A stretch of 64,000 bases of DNA from positions 124,001 to 188,000 of the forward strand of contig JAILXV010000001.1 of the NCBI GenBank assembly GCA_045430285.1, in the 5' to 3' direction. A program made the translations under genes and the position numbers. The notes beneath the pieces were generated by a model. That model was not told the DNA's origin. It searched no databases and saw only the letters and a list, made by a program, of their open reading frames with translations. Of this stretch, positions 45,529 to 54,561 are shown one piece after another (the first letter of the stretch is position 1; every line of letters starts with the position of its first letter). Source of the stretch: Agarilytica sp045430285. GTDB lineage: Bacteria > Pseudomonadota > Gammaproteobacteria > Pseudomonadales > Cellvibrionaceae.

Positions 45529-46659
45529 TTACGCGCTTACTTTTAAATTTTGCAGCGCGTTTTCTGGGGCGACATAGCTATATGCCAATGCCTTTGCCAC
45601 GGCGTCACAGGTCACTAGACCTTGGTGAATATTAAGCCCCTTTAAGAAATATTCATTTTCCAATAACGCGTTTAAACCCTTGTCTGCAAGCGCCAATACA
45701 TAAGGCAAGGTTGCGTTGGTTAGGGCCAATGTGGATGTCCGAGCGACGGCGCCAGGCATATTGGCGACGCAATAGTGGACGATTCCATCGACCATATAGA
45801 CTGGGTTTTCGTGCGTGGTGGGTTTACTTGTCTCGAAGCAGCCACCTTGATCGATGGCGACATCCACTAATACTGAGCCACGCTTCATTAAGTGGAGCAT
45901 ATCTCTTGTTACCAATTTTGGTGCGGATGCCCCAGGAATTAACACTGCACCCACAACTAGGTCCGATTGCGCGAGTTGCTGCTCTAATGATTCTCGTGTG
46001 CTGTACAGGGTTTTAATTCGCCCGCCATATGTTTCGTCCAATTGTTTTAGGCGAGTAAGGGATCGGTCTAAGATCGTGACATCTGCGCCCATTCCCATCG
46101 CTATATGTGCTGCATTTAATCCAACGACGCCACCGCCAATAACGCAAACTTTTGCGGGCGCTACACCAGGTACGCCGCCCATCAATACGCCACTTCCACC
46201 TTGGGCCTTTTTCAGGCAGGCCGCGCCTTCTTGTGCTGATAGTCGGCCTGCAACTTCAGACATGGGGGCAAGTAGGGGTAATCCGCCTTTTTCGTCTGAT
46301 ACAGTTTCATAGGCAATCGCCGTAGCGCCGGATTGAAGCAGCAGTTTTGTTTGCTGTGGGTCAGGTGCTAAATGTAAATAGGTAAAGAGAATTTGGTTTT
46401 CTCTTAGCATAAGGCACTCTTCCGGCTGAGGCTCTTTCACTTTGATAATAAGTTCAGCCGCATCAAATATCTGCTTGGCAGTCGTTGCTAACTGCGCGCC
46501 GGCTTGTTGGTAATCCGCATCGGTAAATCCAATTCCGAGTCCTGCGTCCTGTTGTACCACGATGTTGTGGCCGCGTTCGGATAGTTCTCTAACTCCTGCT
46601 GGGGTTAAACCTACACGGTATTCGTTGTTTTTGATTTCTTTGGGTACACCGATTTGCAT
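45529..46659 (-). CDS. ald: Alanine dehydrogenase
   Basis: A 376-residue NAD-dependent enzyme interconverting L-alanine with pyruvate and ammonia. Active-site residues are at canonical positions: Arg15 (NEYRVGLTP), Lys75 (IKVKEPQ) and His96 (TYLHLAPDP). The NAD-binding motif is VIGGGVVGLNAAHIA (about 171-185), and VDVAIDQGG holds the catalytic Asp. It is divergent from an Lrp/AsnC regulator with about 160 bp between, the common control arrangement for this gene. Confidence 0.96.
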   Translation of the reverse strand: MQIGVPKEIKNNEYRVGLTPAGVRELSERGHNIVVQQDAGLGIGFTDADYQQAGAQLATTAKQIFDAAELIIKVKEPQPEECLMLRENQILFTYLHLAPDPQQTKLLLQSGATAIAYETVSDEKGGLPLLAPMSEVAGRLSAQEGAACLKKAQGGSGVLMGGVPGVAPAKVCVIGGGVVGLNAAHIAMGMGADVTILDRSLTRLKQLDETYGGRIKTLYSTRESLEQQLAQSDLVVGAVLIPGASAPKLVTRDMLHLMKRGSVLVDVAIDQGGCFETSKPTTHENPVYMVDGIVHYCVANMPGAVARTSTLALTNATLPYVLALADKGLNALLENEYFLKGLNIHQGLVTCDAVAKALAYSYVAPENALQNLKVSA

Positions 46660-46816
46660 TACTTTTTCCTCATGGGGTTTGATTCACTCTATTGAATAAA
46701 AGTGTAATCAAAGCCGATCAGATTTATTTCCTTATTTTTGTTGTATTTTTGTTAAATGTAAGGTTATTCTTCTTTTCTAGCGTATTTTTTTGGTTAAATA
46801 TTCTTTGGGGTGGCTT

Positions 46817-47293
46817 ATGAGCAGTGAGATTAATCTAAGCAAAATGGACCGTAATATACTTCGCGAGCTACAGAAAAACGGCCGTTTGAGCTTTTCTGAA
46901 CTTGCTCGGCGTGTGGGCTTGTCTAATAGTCCTTGTTTTGAGCGCGTAAAACGATTGGAGCGAGAGGGCGTTATTCGAGGGTATACCACATTGCTAGATC
47001 CGCTCTATTTGGCCGCTAATCTTTTAGTCTTCGTACAGATTCGTCTTACGCGGACGTCTCAAGATATTTTTGAAAAATTCAAATTAGCGGCTATCGAGTT
47101 AGAGGAGGTTCAAGAATGTTATTTAGTCTCAGGGAATTTTGATTATCTTATTAAAGCGCGTGTAGCGGATATGAATGAGTACCGCAGGTTTTTAGGTGAA
47201 ACACTCTTAACGCTACCAGGAGTTCATGAATCCACAAGTTACGTGGTGATGGAGGAAGTAAAAGAAACGCTTAATATTTCTATCCCATCATAA
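46817..47293 (+). CDS. Lrp/AsnC-family regulator, probable activator of ald
   Basis: A 158-residue protein from the ATG at 46817 (MSSEINLSKMDRN), with GGGG upstream; a TTG at 46790 adds nine non-family residues. The winged helix-turn-helix spans about 9-60 (LRELQKNGRLSFSELARRVG, LSNSPCFERVKRLE). A RAM ligand-binding domain follows, with VQECYLVSGNFDYLIKARVAD and the closing PGVHESTSYVVMEEVKE. Members next to ald commonly sense alanine or other amino acids. It is divergent from ald. Confidence 0.93.
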   Translation: MSSEINLSKMDRNILRELQKNGRLSFSELARRVGLSNSPCFERVKRLEREGVIRGYTTLLDPLYLAANLLVFVQIRLTRTSQDIFEKFKLAAIELEEVQECYLVSGNFDYLIKARVADMNEYRRFLGETLLTLPGVHESTSYVVMEEVKETLNISIPS

Positions 47294-47621
47294 TATCAGA
47301 TGAATAACGGTACTTAGGCCGTATTCTCTGGCCCCACATTTTTCTATCTACTGGCCCTATTGGCCCATTACTTTCTAGTCTAGAGTCGAAGATGAAGCTT
47401 TTCTGCTGGTATTACTTCTATACAGGTGATGTGGCAAAGTTTAAATAGCTTCGAAACCGCCCTTACGATGTATGGATGATAAAGAGCCTGCGCTCTGGAA
47501 AAGTGTTGCCTGAATAATCTCGCACTAATGTAAAAAGTGAACTGTGATTAAATGCAAATGGCGCATCGTTAGTATTCACATTTCCTAATAATACGAATAA
47601 CGTAAAAAGCGAGGAAAATTC
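47294..47621. other. Intergenic region upstream of the second secreted hydrolase
   Basis: 328 bp with no coding frame. It contains the 5' region of the hydrolase gene (ribosome binding site GCGAGGAAA just before 47622). I see no clear terminator for the lrp gene or recognisable operator. Confidence 0.45.
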
Positions 47622-50465
47622 ATGCACAAGGTTTTTATTGTCGCGCTCATTTGTTTTTTATCAACGTCCTATAGCTACGCAGAGACCGTTTTCTTTGATG
47701 ACTTTTCGAATGGTAACCTTTCTGATTGGAATGCTTCTGGGAGTGGTACATCTTCGGTACAAAATGGCAAGGCACGGTTGTCCCGAAAAAGGCATATCAC
47801 TCAAGCAGTTGCCACTACAGGCTGGGAAAATGTTGTCTTTTCTGTCGATCATTCCTCTCAGGGACATGAGTCAAATGACAGTTGTTTATCGCAAATATCT
47901 ACGGATGGTGGATCTAGTTATGTGACAGTTGCAGACACTAGTGATGCGTTTCAAGCAACGGCTTCTCCCAGCGGGATAGATGACAATAATGATGTTGTGT
48001 TACGCATGCGATCAGCGAGTAATAGTCGTTTTGATTATTGTTTTTTCGATAACATCACATTAACTGGTGATGCTGTCACGACAGTACCTGGGCCAGAGAT
48101 TACTGTTACCGGTAATGGTGATTTTGGTGCGGTTGAAATAGGTTCTTCTTCAGAGAGCACGATAACGATTTTAAATGAAGGTGACGCAAACCTTTCTGTT
48201 GGTGATGTAAGCGGTCTTGCGTTGCCTTTCGACATTAGCGCAGACAATTGTTCAAATACTATCTTAGTGGCGAACCAAAGTTGTTCGCTTATCGTCACTT
48301 ACTCCCCCACAGGTGAATTTACGAGCAGTGATACGCTTGATATTCCAAGTAATGATGCCAGTGAACCACTTTCGTCTGTCGGTGTTACGGGGTCGGGGTT
48401 TAATGTGAACAACAGTGGTGCCATTTTTTCTGATGATTTTGAATCGGGTTATAGTTCTTGGACGATCGGCGGTAGTGGTGATTTTGGCGTTGTATCAAAG
48501 GCTGGTTCACAAACACTTAATCTTGCTAAAACATCATCTGCCAGTGTTACCGTTAATACCGGAGGGAATACTGATGTGGTGATTACGCTGGATATGATTG
48601 CCTCATCACTAGAAAATGGTGAACTCTGTATCGCGGAGGCTCAAGGCTCAGCGGGTTGGGTTACTGTTGGCATGTTAGAAAATGGCGATGATAACGGTTC
48701 GGTATTTACGCAAGCGGCATCCAATGGGTCTTTTGATGATACAAGCTTAACATTGCGCTTGAGTGCTTCAGGCAATATTAATTCAGATGATTGTTATTTT
48801 GACAATATCAATATTGAGTCTATTCCTGGTGGTGTTCCCCGTGAAGAAGCTTCCTTCAGTTATTTAATGGGAGTGGATGACCAAACATTTTCCAGTGCTG
48901 CGTTCGCACAGACTAATAGCAACGCAACGACCAACAGTTTCGAAGGAAGCCTAATGATTAGCGGTAGCCCTGTTTTTAGTAAAAATTATGGTACTACGGG
49001 TGATCTACCTTCAGGTTATGCCGTTTGGCCCAGTTTTAATTACGAATTTGTCCAGGATGGTAATCGATTGATCCCGATCGATCGGGGCCATTCTTTTATT
49101 GGCAGCGGTGCATGGTCAGTCAGTGCGGGTGTCGGGGCCGCGTGGGATGAAGCTGGTGATAATGGTTATACCCGTGCAGCGTTTCCGTACACAATCAAAC
49201 AGAATAATACGAACTGTGAGCATAATGGATTAGCGACGTTCCTATTTAAAGATGATGGCAGTGTTTCGAATGTTCATGTTCAGAATGTTGCGGAAACGTG
49301 TATCTTTTACGGATTTGAATTCTATGGAACCTTGTTGGGTGAATACGATAATTACCCTATCAGCAGTAAATCTCAGGTGATTTCCGAGCGTGATATTGAA
49401 GAGCGCGCACGCATTCCCACAAAACCTTTGTCTGATCTCGCTGTCGATTTTCCAGGAGTTGATTTATCTAATTATGGCTACGCTATCGATGCGCAAGACC
49501 TAAATGGTTACAGTATTCTGGTGAACGGTATTAGTTATATGGATGGATGTACAACGCGTTACGGTACACATCCTTACTGTGCAGATAAAACGGTTGGTAT
49601 TTATTCATTCACTAAATCCATTCACGCGTTTATGGTCGTCGCAGCGTTAGAAAAACGTTACCCAGGATTTAAAAATCAATTGATTTCAAATTTGGTACCA
49701 GAATGTGCGGGGGATGCTCGTTGGAATGGTGTGACGGTTGAGAATGCTCTCGATATGGCGACAGGGAATTATACGTCCGCGAACTATGAAGTGGACGAAG
49801 GGAGTTCAGCAATAGTGAGTAACTTTTTTAATCAGACAACACGTACTGCTCGTGCCGCTTTCGCATGTACCGGTTGGCCTAACAAAACAGCACCTGGTAC
49901 CTATCATGTATACCACACTACGGATACCGAGCTTGTGGGGTATGCGGCTTCGGCGTTCGTTAAGAGTCAGTTAGGCGCTAGTGCCGAAGCATTTGATGAT
50001 ATTTTGGTTCCTATCTATAACAAAATTGGCTTGAGCAATTATATTCGTGGTATTCAACGAACCTCAGATAGCCAAGATGCGTGGGGGGGATATGGCTTGT
50101 CGACAACATTGAATGATGTTGTGCGCATTGCGCAGTACTTACGTGATGAGGCAGTTACTGATGATGAGCTAGATGCGACTATGGTGAGCGAAGTTATTAG
50201 TGGTGGGAGCCAGGGTTTATATGCTCAACTAAATAACTTTAATTATGATAATGGATTTTGGCGGTATCACGTTGGTGCTGCCAGTGATATGAGTGCGTGT
50301 GGCAGCGGGACACAAGTACCGGTTATGTCTGGCTATGGTGGCCATACCAGTATTATTCTCCCCGAAGTCATTATCACTCAGTTAACGGATGGTGGGGGGA
50401 TAGGATTTCTAAACACCATTGACGATGTGTTCAATCATGTGAGTAATGCATGTCCTAGTAATTAG
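47622..50465 (+). CDS. Secreted SxxK serine hydrolase with duplicated jelly-roll-like domains (paralog 2)
   Basis: A 947-residue protein. Signal peptide ending SYSYA (20). Domain order: jelly-roll-like domain A (21-150, opening VFFDDFSNG and closing YCFFDNITL); ASH/choice-of-anchor D domain (157-260, with GNGDFGAVEIG); a second jelly-roll-like domain B (267-400, opening IFSDDFESG and closing CYFDNINIE); then the hydrolase. Catalytic-type motifs: YSFTK gives Ser662-x-x-Lys665, YHTTDTELVGYA, and VMSGYGGHTS near the C-terminus. It matches the gene at 42533 through the hydrolase half (NFNYEFVQ, AALP/AAFPY, CTTRYG.YPYC) and the ASH domain, but has the extra domain B. It is extracellular or surface-exposed. 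It could act on a peptide, ester or cell-wall substrate, which the sequence does not settle. Confidence 0.82.
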   Translation: MHKVFIVALICFLSTSYSYAETVFFDDFSNGNLSDWNASGSGTSSVQNGKARLSRKRHITQAVATTGWENVVFSVDHSSQGHESNDSCLSQISTDGGSSYVTVADTSDAFQATASPSGIDDNNDVVLRMRSASNSRFDYCFFDNITLTGDAVTTVPGPEITVTGNGDFGAVEIGSSSESTITILNEGDANLSVGDVSGLALPFDISADNCSNTILVANQSCSLIVTYSPTGEFTSSDTLDIPSNDASEPLSSVGVTGSGFNVNNSGAIFSDDFESGYSSWTIGGSGDFGVVSKAGSQTLNLAKTSSASVTVNTGGNTDVVITLDMIASSLENGELCIAEAQGSAGWVTVGMLENGDDNGSVFTQAASNGSFDDTSLTLRLSASGNINSDDCYFDNINIESIPGGVPREEASFSYLMGVDDQTFSSAAFAQTNSNATTNSFEGSLMISGSPVFSKNYGTTGDLPSGYAVWPSFNYEFVQDGNRLIPIDRGHSFIGSGAWSVSAGVGAAWDEAGDNGYTRAAFPYTIKQNNTNCEHNGLATFLFKDDGSVSNVHVQNVAETCIFYGFEFYGTLLGEYDNYPISSKSQVISERDIEERARIPTKPLSDLAVDFPGVDLSNYGYAIDAQDLNGYSILVNGISYMDGCTTRYGTHPYCADKTVGIYSFTKSIHAFMVVAALEKRYPGFKNQLISNLVPECAGDARWNGVTVENALDMATGNYTSANYEVDEGSSAIVSNFFNQTTRTARAAFACTGWPNKTAPGTYHVYHTTDTELVGYAASAFVKSQLGASAEAFDDILVPIYNKIGLSNYIRGIQRTSDSQDAWGGYGLSTTLNDVVRIAQYLRDEAVTDDELDATMVSEVISGGSQGLYAQLNNFNYDNGFWRYHVGAASDMSACGSGTQVPVMSGYGGHTSIILPEVIITQLTDGGGIGFLNTIDDVFNHVSNACPSN

Positions 50466-50477
50466 GTTTTATGATGT

Positions 50478-50509
50478 AAAAAAGCCCCTTTGATCAGGGG
50501 CTTTTTTTT
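50478..50509 (+). terminator. Rho-independent terminator after the second secreted hydrolase
   Basis: AAAAAGCCCC, loop TTTGATCA, GGGGCTTTTTTTT: a strong stem with a long T-run, 12 bp after the stop codon. Confidence 0.9.
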
Positions 50510-50602
50510 ACTCAAATTTCGTGAGAACAGAAATATAGTTATCATGCCTTATAAATGCGTTTCGCTACATAAGGTGATTCTGTAAATAGCAAAGAGGGGT
50601 TT

Positions 50603-51463
50603 ATGATGTACAAAATATCCGTGCGAAAACCGGTGCAGTTTTTTTTGAAAATATTCGTGGTGAGAGTCGCTTTACTGCTTTTTTTATCAAATAGCAGTTG
50701 GGCTTTAGTTTCGGCTCAGGTTGCCATATATAATGATACAGGGACTTCCGGCGGTGGCGCTTGGTTAACAGGTATAAACTCGATAAAAGATATGCTCTAT
50801 ACCTATGGTTATTCTTACACGGATATATCCCCTAGCCAGATTAACAGTACATCCAGCTTGAATAATTACTACAATGTTATTCTTTTTCCTGGTGGCTGGG
50901 CGGGAAGTTACAACAATCTTCTGAATGGAGCGGGTCGGAATAATCTACGTAAATTTGTTAGAAATGGCGGCGGCTATTTTGGTACATGTGCGGGTGCCTT
51001 TCATGCTTGTGATATCGTGAAGTGGACGCCTTATAGTGGGTCTTCAACATCTACTTATAATTACCCTTTGAACTTATATCTAGGTAAGTGCCATGGCTCG
51101 ATTAACGAGATTATCGCATGGACGACATCTACCGGTTGCGGTGGAGCTGCTCCCAAGAAAGGTGCAAAAATGACGAATATAAAAGTGAATACATCAGCAC
51201 TTCCTGGCGTCAACCGTAATACAAGTATTCTATATTATGGTGGGTCTTGGTTTGATAACACCTCCGGTGTAACGGTTATGGCAAGCTATGATGTGCCTGG
51301 TTCGCCGGCACACAATAAGCCTGCAATGATCAAATATAATTATGGCCAGGGAAAAGTTTTTTTAACGGGTCCACACCCAGAAGTATCCATGAGTGGGTGT
51401 AAGTTGTTTTACTCTTCCAATAACTGGTACCTCATGCATAAGGTGTTACAGCAGTTGATGTAA
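50603..51463 (+). CDS. Secreted class I amidotransferase-fold protein, biotin-protein-ligase N-terminal-like
   Basis: A 286-residue protein with an N-terminal hydrophobic segment at about 11-34 (VRVALLLFL, ending SSWA), read as a signal peptide. The rest resembles the BPL_N family: AIYNDTGTSGGG, VILFPGGWAG, then GGGYFGTCAGAF with nucleophile Cys129, and TGPHPEVS supplying His258 and Glu260. A complete Cys-His-Glu triad in an exported protein suggests a hydrolase, not glutamine-dependent synthesis. Further cysteines (136, 162, 179 and 266 by eye) suit the periplasm. It follows the hydrolase terminator, so it is transcribed separately. Its substrate is unknown. Confidence 0.75.
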   Translation: MMYKISVRKPVQFFLKIFVVRVALLLFLSNSSWALVSAQVAIYNDTGTSGGGAWLTGINSIKDMLYTYGYSYTDISPSQINSTSSLNNYYNVILFPGGWAGSYNNLLNGAGRNNLRKFVRNGGGYFGTCAGAFHACDIVKWTPYSGSSTSTYNYPLNLYLGKCHGSINEIIAWTTSTGCGGAAPKKGAKMTNIKVNTSALPGVNRNTSILYYGGSWFDNTSGVTVMASYDVPGSPAHNKPAMIKYNYGQGKVFLTGPHPEVSMSGCKLFYSSNNWYLMHKVLQQLM

Positions 51464-51569
51464 CGATAAAATCCTTCATGTTATTTAATCCCCCTCCTTT
51501 AACGCAATTTCTCTTGCAGCTAAAGGCGGGGAGCTTTAGTGAAAAAAGTAACTACAACTAAACCGTTAT

Positions 51570-52928
51570 TTATAAATATCGCGTTAGAAGTCCTTCTTTA
51601 ATCACATAATCCAATGTCTCATTGAGTGATTTTTCGAGTATTTCAATCATTAAGTCGATTTGTGCGTGGGTACTTATAAGCGGTGGGCATAACGCGATAC
51701 TGTTACCAGCAACTTGACGAACAATCATGCCGTTTTCTTGGCAGCGAAGTGCTGCGTAAGCCCCAACTTTCGCATGAGGGAAGGGTTGGCGTTTTTCTTT
51801 GTTGGCGACAAGTTCCACTGCGGCAATCATGCCTTTACCCCTCACTTCTCCGACGAGGGGGTGCTCTTCAAGCAAGGCGAGTCGAGATTGCATGTACTGT
51901 CCTGTTTCTGCTGCCTGCTTAAATATTTGGTCTCGTTCGCAAATCTCCAATACCTTCAAGGCTACGGCACAGGCGACAGGGTGGCCGGAGTATGTGTAAC
52001 CGTGACCAAATACGCCGACTTGAGCGCTGGGCTCTATCATGGCCTCATACATATCCCCTCGAATTACCGAGGCGCTGATAGGAAAATACGCGGACGATAA
52101 TTGTTTGGCGAAGCTCATCATGTCCGGCTTGTTGATATTCATCGTTGTACAACCAAAATCATTGCCGGTGCGCCCAAACCCCGTAATAACTTCGTCCGCC
52201 CAGAATAGAATGTCGTATTTATTTAAGATAGCCTGTACTTTCTCGTAGTAGCCAGGTGGTGGCACAAGTACGCCGCTTGCACCCGTGATAGGCTCGGCAA
52301 TAAAAGCGGCAATTGTGTTTGGACCCTCGTGAATAATTAACTTTTCAAGATTGCTACATATGCGGTCAACAAATTCGGTTTCGGTTTCACCGTCACGTGC
52401 ACCGCTGTAATAATGCGGATGGTCGGTTCGTAAAATTCCTAGGGCCTCTATTGGCGCATCGAAGTGTGTAAGGTTTGCAGGTAAGCTGGTTAAGCAGCCG
52501 GCGGCGACGGTGACGCCGTGGTACGCACGATCACGGGTAATGATTTTTTGCTTTTCGGGTTTTCCTATCGCATTAAAATAATAACGCAGCATTTTAATGT
52601 GTGTGTCGTTGGCATCCGAACCTGAATTTCCGAAAAATATGTGGGCGTTTTCGACGGGCACCATAGCGGCAAGTTTATCGGCGAGATCCATTCCCACTTG
52701 GTGGCTTTTGCCTCCAAACATATGGCTGAACGTGAGCTTATGCATCTGTTCATTTGTGGCAGAAATCAATTCGTCGTTACCGTAACCGAGCGACGTACAC
52801 CAGAGACCGGACATCCCCTCGATATATTGTTTACCTTGTTTATCGTAAACGTAAATACCTTCGCCTCTGTCGATAATGAGCTGCTCAGTGGCTTTTAAGT
52901 TTGTTGTTGGATAAATGATTGTACTCAT
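51570..52928 (-). CDS. Class III (omega-amino-acid) aminotransferase
   Basis: A 452-residue PLP enzyme. Motifs: GIYVYDKQGKQYIEGMSGLWC at the N-terminus (given in part), FFGNSGSDANDTHIKM (98-113), the cofactor Asp245 in ADEVITGFGRTG, and the Schiff-base Lys275 in SFAKQLSSAYFP. It resembles beta-alanine/GABA/putrescine-to-pyruvate aminotransferases more than ornithine enzymes. The partner gene for semialdehyde dehydrogenase lies 32 bp upstream on the same strand, so the pair converts an omega-amino acid to a semialdehyde and then to the dicarboxylic acid. The exact substrate is open. Confidence 0.9.
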   Translation of the reverse strand: MSTIIYPTTNLKATEQLIIDRGEGIYVYDKQGKQYIEGMSGLWCTSLGYGNDELISATNEQMHKLTFSHMFGGKSHQVGMDLADKLAAMVPVENAHIFFGNSGSDANDTHIKMLRYYFNAIGKPEKQKIITRDRAYHGVTVAAGCLTSLPANLTHFDAPIEALGILRTDHPHYYSGARDGETETEFVDRICSNLEKLIIHEGPNTIAAFIAEPITGASGVLVPPPGYYEKVQAILNKYDILFWADEVITGFGRTGNDFGCTTMNINKPDMMSFAKQLSSAYFPISASVIRGDMYEAMIEPSAQVGVFGHGYTYSGHPVACAVALKVLEICERDQIFKQAAETGQYMQSRLALLEEHPLVGEVRGKGMIAAVELVANKEKRQPFPHAKVGAYAALRCQENGMIVRQVAGNSIALCPPLISTHAQIDLMIEILEKSLNETLDYVIKEGLLTRYL

Positions 52929-52960
52929 GGCTCTTTCCTATTAACCGCTTTATGTCGGAG

Positions 52961-54439
52961 TTATTTGTCTAAACCACCCATGCATAGATATTTAATCTCT
53001 ACATAATCATCAAGACCATACTTGGAGCCTTCGCGGCCGTTCCCAGATTCTTTCATGCCGCCAAACGGCGCGACCTCTGTTGAAATAATGCCTTCGTTGA
53101 TACCGATAATGCCGTACTCTAAAGCTTCTCCTACACGCCATATGCGCCCGATATCGCGGGTGTAAAAATAGGCGGCTAAACCAAACTCTGAATCGTTGGC
53201 CATGCTAATGGCTTCTTGCTCATTGCTAAATTTACTGACTGGGGCAATCGGCCCAAAAATTTCTTCGCGAAAGACGCGCATTTCGTTATTAACGTTGCCG
53301 AGTACGGTTGGTTCTACGAAGGCGCCGTCTAATTCGGAGCGTTGCCCGCCACACTGTACGGTCGCACCTTTATCAACGGCGTCGCTTATCATTTCACAAA
53401 CGGCATTGGCGGCTTTGTTATCAATTAGGGGACCGATGTTTGTTTTATCTTCGAAGCCATCACCAAGTTTTAATTGCTTTACTGCAGCGGTAAGTTTTTC
53501 AATAAATAGGTCGTAAATATTTTCTTGCACCAAAATTCGGTTGGTGCACACGCATGTTTGCCCTGCGTTCCTGAATTTTGAACTCATTGCGCCAGAGACG
53601 GCTTCATCAATATCCGCATCGTCGAAAACTATAAAGGGAGCGTTGCCTCCTAATTCCATGGAGGTGCGTTTTACTGTGGTGGCGCACTGGCTAATGAGGT
53701 GCTTACCGACTGGGGTAGAGCCTGTAAACGTGAGTTTTCGAACAGAAGGGTGGCGAGTTAACTCATCTCCGATTTCTCGGGTATACCCGCAGAGAATATT
53801 AATTACGCCTGCAGGAATGCCTGCGCGCTCTGCAAGTAGGGCCATCGCATTGGCGGAAAAGGGCGTGGCGTTGGCCGGTTTACATACAACCGTACAGCCA
53901 GCGGCAAGTGCTGGCGCGATTTTTCTTCCCAGCATCGCGCTTGGGAAATTCCATGGTGTGATACATGCGACTACACCGATACCTTGCTTAGTCACAAGAA
54001 TTCGTTTACTGCTATCTGTCGCTGGGATTGTATCGCCATAGAGACGCTTACCTTCTTCTGCGAACCATTCGAAGTAGCTCGCGCTATAGGCGATTTCTCC
54101 GCGTGCTTCCGCTAAAGGCTTGCCTTGCTCTGCGGTTAAGATGCGCGCTAGGTCTTCTTGATTTTCCATCATTAATTCATAAATACGACGCAGATAATGC
54201 GCACGTTCTTTGGCGGTCTTTTTTTGCCAGAGCTTTTGTGCTTGTTCTGCAGACTCAATTGCTCGCCGAGTCTCTCGCATACCACAGCACGCGACTTTAC
54301 TAATGTGCGCCCCGTTAGCAGGGTTCACGATGTCGAGTGTTGCTTCGTTATCGGCGTTGGACCATTGTCCGTTGATATAGGATTTCCCTGTGAGCAGGGA
54401 AGGGTCGTTGAGAGTGAGGTCCATGGTGGAAGTGCTCAT
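52961..54439 (-). CDS. NAD(P)-dependent semialdehyde dehydrogenase, GabD-like
   Basis: A 492-residue aldehyde dehydrogenase. Key residues: Asn164 (TPWNFPSA), Glu262 (SMELGGNAPF) and catalytic Cys296 (NAGQTCVCTN). The GQTCVC motif with a second Cys two residues on is typical of the GabD succinate-semialdehyde group, where it forms a redox switch. First gene of a two-gene operon with the aminotransferase. It is divergent from a LysR regulator (118 bp from 54562), the likely controller. Confidence 0.92.
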   Translation of the reverse strand: MSTSTMDLTLNDPSLLTGKSYINGQWSNADNEATLDIVNPANGAHISKVACCGMRETRRAIESAEQAQKLWQKKTAKERAHYLRRIYELMMENQEDLARILTAEQGKPLAEARGEIAYSASYFEWFAEEGKRLYGDTIPATDSSKRILVTKQGIGVVACITPWNFPSAMLGRKIAPALAAGCTVVCKPANATPFSANAMALLAERAGIPAGVINILCGYTREIGDELTRHPSVRKLTFTGSTPVGKHLISQCATTVKRTSMELGGNAPFIVFDDADIDEAVSGAMSSKFRNAGQTCVCTNRILVQENIYDLFIEKLTAAVKQLKLGDGFEDKTNIGPLIDNKAANAVCEMISDAVDKGATVQCGGQRSELDGAFVEPTVLGNVNNEMRVFREEIFGPIAPVSKFSNEQEAISMANDSEFGLAAYFYTRDIGRIWRVGEALEYGIIGINEGIISTEVAPFGGMKESGNGREGSKYGLDDYVEIKYLCMGGLDK

Positions 54440-54540
54440 ATTCTGCCGCTTCGTTATAGATGATGACTTTAAATCAGTTTATTTCCTTGTTTTTCTCACC
54501 GCAATCGATATATTTAGACCATTCTGGTGATTAAATTTAA

Positions 54541-54554
54541 CCAAAGTACTTTGG
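54541..54554. promoter_or_regulatory. 14-bp perfect palindrome next to the LysR gene start
   Basis: CCAAAGTACTTTGG is its own reverse complement and ends at the GGAG used as ribosome binding site for the gene at 54562. It could be an autoregulatory operator, since LysR proteins often bind near their own start. No copy was seen elsewhere in the window by eye. Confidence 0.4.
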
Positions 54555-54561
54555 AGTGCTG

